DNA from: a virus
Length of the DNA: 21,570 nucleotides
Reading direction: 5' to 3' (one strand)
IMG/VR virus record: IMGVR_UViG_3300002231_000828
Span: 4,488 to 26,057 of that record
In this document: piece by piece, positions 20,177 to 21,570 of the stretch
How the letters are laid out: every line of letters begins with the position of its first letter
Position numbering within the stretch: the first letter of the stretch is position 1
Made by a program: the position numbers and the translations under genes
Notes under the pieces: model-generated
What the model was told of the DNA's origin: nothing
Databases searched by the model: none
The model's input: the letters and a program-made list of their open reading frames with translations, nothing else

Positions 20177-21570
20177 TTAGAAACCCCTAATTTGCAAAAA
20201 TCCTGATTTTTTCTCAAATATCTCAACTTCTTTGATAGGGAAGAGCTTCCCACTATTCACGCCTTGGACGAATATATCAGGCGTCATCTTGTCAGCATTG
20301 TACTTAGTGAAGCGCCGGACAATCTTTTTAAATTGGTACTCAATAGACCATTTCTTGAGGTACCAGTGCCGAATCAAGCGCTCTTGGGTCCCTCTTTTAA
20401 GCCAAACCGTCAATATAACGCAATCCTCGCCAGCCCTGGTCTTGCTATGTTCAGCAGAGCCCCCGGTCGCTTCCCAGTACTCTGGCGTCAGCTCAACCAT
20501 TTCATAATCAGCAACCTTTGAAACCACCTCAACTTTCTCGACAAGCGAATGGCCGCACTGAAGGCAAACGCTGGACCCTGGCGGATTCAAGCTCATGCAC
20601 TCATCACAAATCTTTTCTTGAGCCTCTTTATTGGTACCGGTCTTCTGTCTTTCGTCGCAAACGTACACATTTGTTATCGAGCCATGCTCTCGCCCGTTGT
20701 TTGCCAAGTCCAGAATCAAGCAATCTTTCTTTCCTGTCTCTGGGCTCAATCTAAGCCCGCGCCCCGCCATCTGGACGTACAAAGACGGCGATTGAGTAGG
20801 CCTCGCCAACAGTACACAATCAGTCCTAGGGCAATCCCAGCCCTCTGTTAGCACATCCACATTAGTCATAAACCGGCTCTCACCTGAATCAAACCTCATC
20901 AAAGCAGAGTCTCTTTCCTCAGTACTCATCTTTGAGTGTACGATTTCCCCGCCAATTCTTTCATGAATCATCTCAGCGTGTAGAATTGAGGTCGCGAATA
21001 TCACTATCGATTTTCTATCAGAGGCGTACTTTTCAACATCATTTTCTAGAGCGTCGAGGTGAACTTCTTTCACCATTTCGCCCTCAAGTTGGCCCTGATT
21101 ATATTCTCCGGCTGTAACTTTGATCTCGCTTAGGTCTAGCCTCTGCGTCACCTTATGCACGAAACTGACCAAGAATCCCATACTGATCAGTTCTGAGGTA
21201 GATATATCAAAGTCCACATCTTTAAACCATCGGCCTTTTCCGTAAATATAGCCCTGGTTCAATCGGTAAGGCGTAGCCGTTACGCCAATCAATTTACAGC
21301 CCAATTTCTTGAGCACTTTGCCATACTGAGACTCCACATCAGGAGGCGGAATTTTATGAGCTTCATCTACAATCACCACATCGAAGTTAAGCTCTCCCTC
21401 ATATCTAGCTAAGCTCTGGACCGAGGCGATTGTGATGTCCCCCAGATTCTTAGTACCCAATGAGGCCGAGAAGATTGAAGCCCCAAGCCCAGTAGAAGCC
21501 TTTAACTTGTCCCTTGCTTGTTTTACAAGTTCTTTGCGATGGGCTAAAACTAGGACATTTCTCCAGTTAT
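20177..21570 (-). CDS. DEAH-box SF2 helicase with C-terminal zinc ribbon (partial, N-terminus off window)
   Basis: The frame is open to the window edge, with 463 codons visible; the TTG at 21460 is internal, not the start. Visible motifs in order are Ia (NVLVLAHRKELVKQ, at the edge), II (VIVDEAHKIPP), III (GVTATPYRLNQG), IV (KSIVIFATSILHAEMI), V (TNVDVLTEGWDCPRTDCVLL) and VI (QMAGRGLRLS). A zinc ribbon follows (CDEC, ten residues, CLQC), then a C-terminal domain with Trp-rich ILTVWLKRG and HWYLKKWSIEYQF. Motif I (Walker A) must lie beyond 21570. This is the phage-type ATP-dependent DNA helicase found near replication genes. The remaining short gene cluster follows it. Confidence 0.9.
   Translation of the reverse strand, partial: NWRNVLVLAHRKELVKQARDKLKASTGLGASIFSASLGTKNLGDITIASVQSLARYEGELNFDVVIVDEAHKIPPPDVESQYGKVLKKLGCKLIGVTATPYRLNQGYIYGKGRWFKDVDFDISTSELISMGFLVSFVHKVTQRLDLSEIKVTAGEYNQGQLEGEMVKEVHLDALENDVEKYASDRKSIVIFATSILHAEMIHERIGGEIVHSKMSTEERDSALMRFDSGESRFMTNVDVLTEGWDCPRTDCVLLARPTQSPSLYVQMAGRGLRLSPETGKKDCLILDLANNGREHGSITNVYVCDERQKTGTNKEAQEKICDECMSLNPPGSSVCLQCGHSLVEKVEVVSKVADYEMVELTPEYWEATGGSAEHSKTRAGEDCVILTVWLKRGTQERLIRHWYLKKWSIEYQFKKIVRRFTKYNADKMTPDIFVQGVNSGKLFPIKEVEIFEKKSGFLQIRGF

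Overview
This window is about 21.6 kb of a tailed double-stranded DNA phage or prophage with an HK97-type head and a siphovirus-type tail tube. Every gene I can support is on the minus strand, so transcription runs from high to low coordinates. Neighbouring genes overlap or abut (ATGA, GTGA and TAATG junctions), many start with GTG or TTG, and most carry a GGAGG-type ribosome binding site, so the host is a bacterium. Base composition is moderately AT-rich. I see no integrase, repressor, tRNA, lysis cassette or bacterial flanking gene, so lytic and temperate lifestyles cannot be separated. Several structural proteins resemble families I associate with marine gammaproteobacterial phages; that host link is a weak inference.

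Layout in transcription order. (1) 21570-17349, early/accessory module: a DEAH-box SF2 helicase cut by the window edge, a run of small hypothetical genes (including 22- and 34-residue micro-ORFs and small membrane proteins), and a VRR-NUC nuclease. (2) 17344-12498, packaging and portal module: a ParB-like/DNA methyltransferase fusion, DUF5681-type small terminase, large terminase, HK97-family portal and a MuF-like head morphogenesis protein. (3) 12481-5015, an unusual 7.5-kb insert of beta-rich virion proteins: two tandem paralogues, a 206-residue virion protein, a very large fibre of about 1,490 residues (reconstructed), a decapeptide-repeat protein, a beta-sandwich protein and a coiled-coil membrane-anchor protein. 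(4) 4995-1, head and tail completion: U35-type prohead protease, major capsid protein, a small protein likely to decorate the head, a terminator, gp6/phiE125 gp8-like connector, head-tail joining protein, major tail tube protein and the start of a pectate-lyase-fold tailspike that runs off the low-coordinate edge.

The most important structural observation is that at least four genes in the 2-12 kb region are broken by single-base frame changes at short homopolymers: connector at 2067-2070, decapeptide protein at 5827-5829, giant fibre at 7784-7787 and 7986-7989, and the paralogue pair at 11628-11631 and 11792-11795. Paralogy, repeat periodicity and missing ribosome binding sites show that the pieces belong together. 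The shifts have both signs, which fits sequencing or assembly indels, or mutational decay, better than programmed frameshifting. Gene functions should be read from the reconstructed proteins.

Other points of interest are two SD-less genes (portal and protease) that each have a promoter-like element with the same 16-bp spacer ending exactly 8 nt before the ATG, a C(UUCG)G hairpin between the terminase genes, a large terminase with non-classical Walker motifs, and a tailspike placed directly after the tail tube gene.
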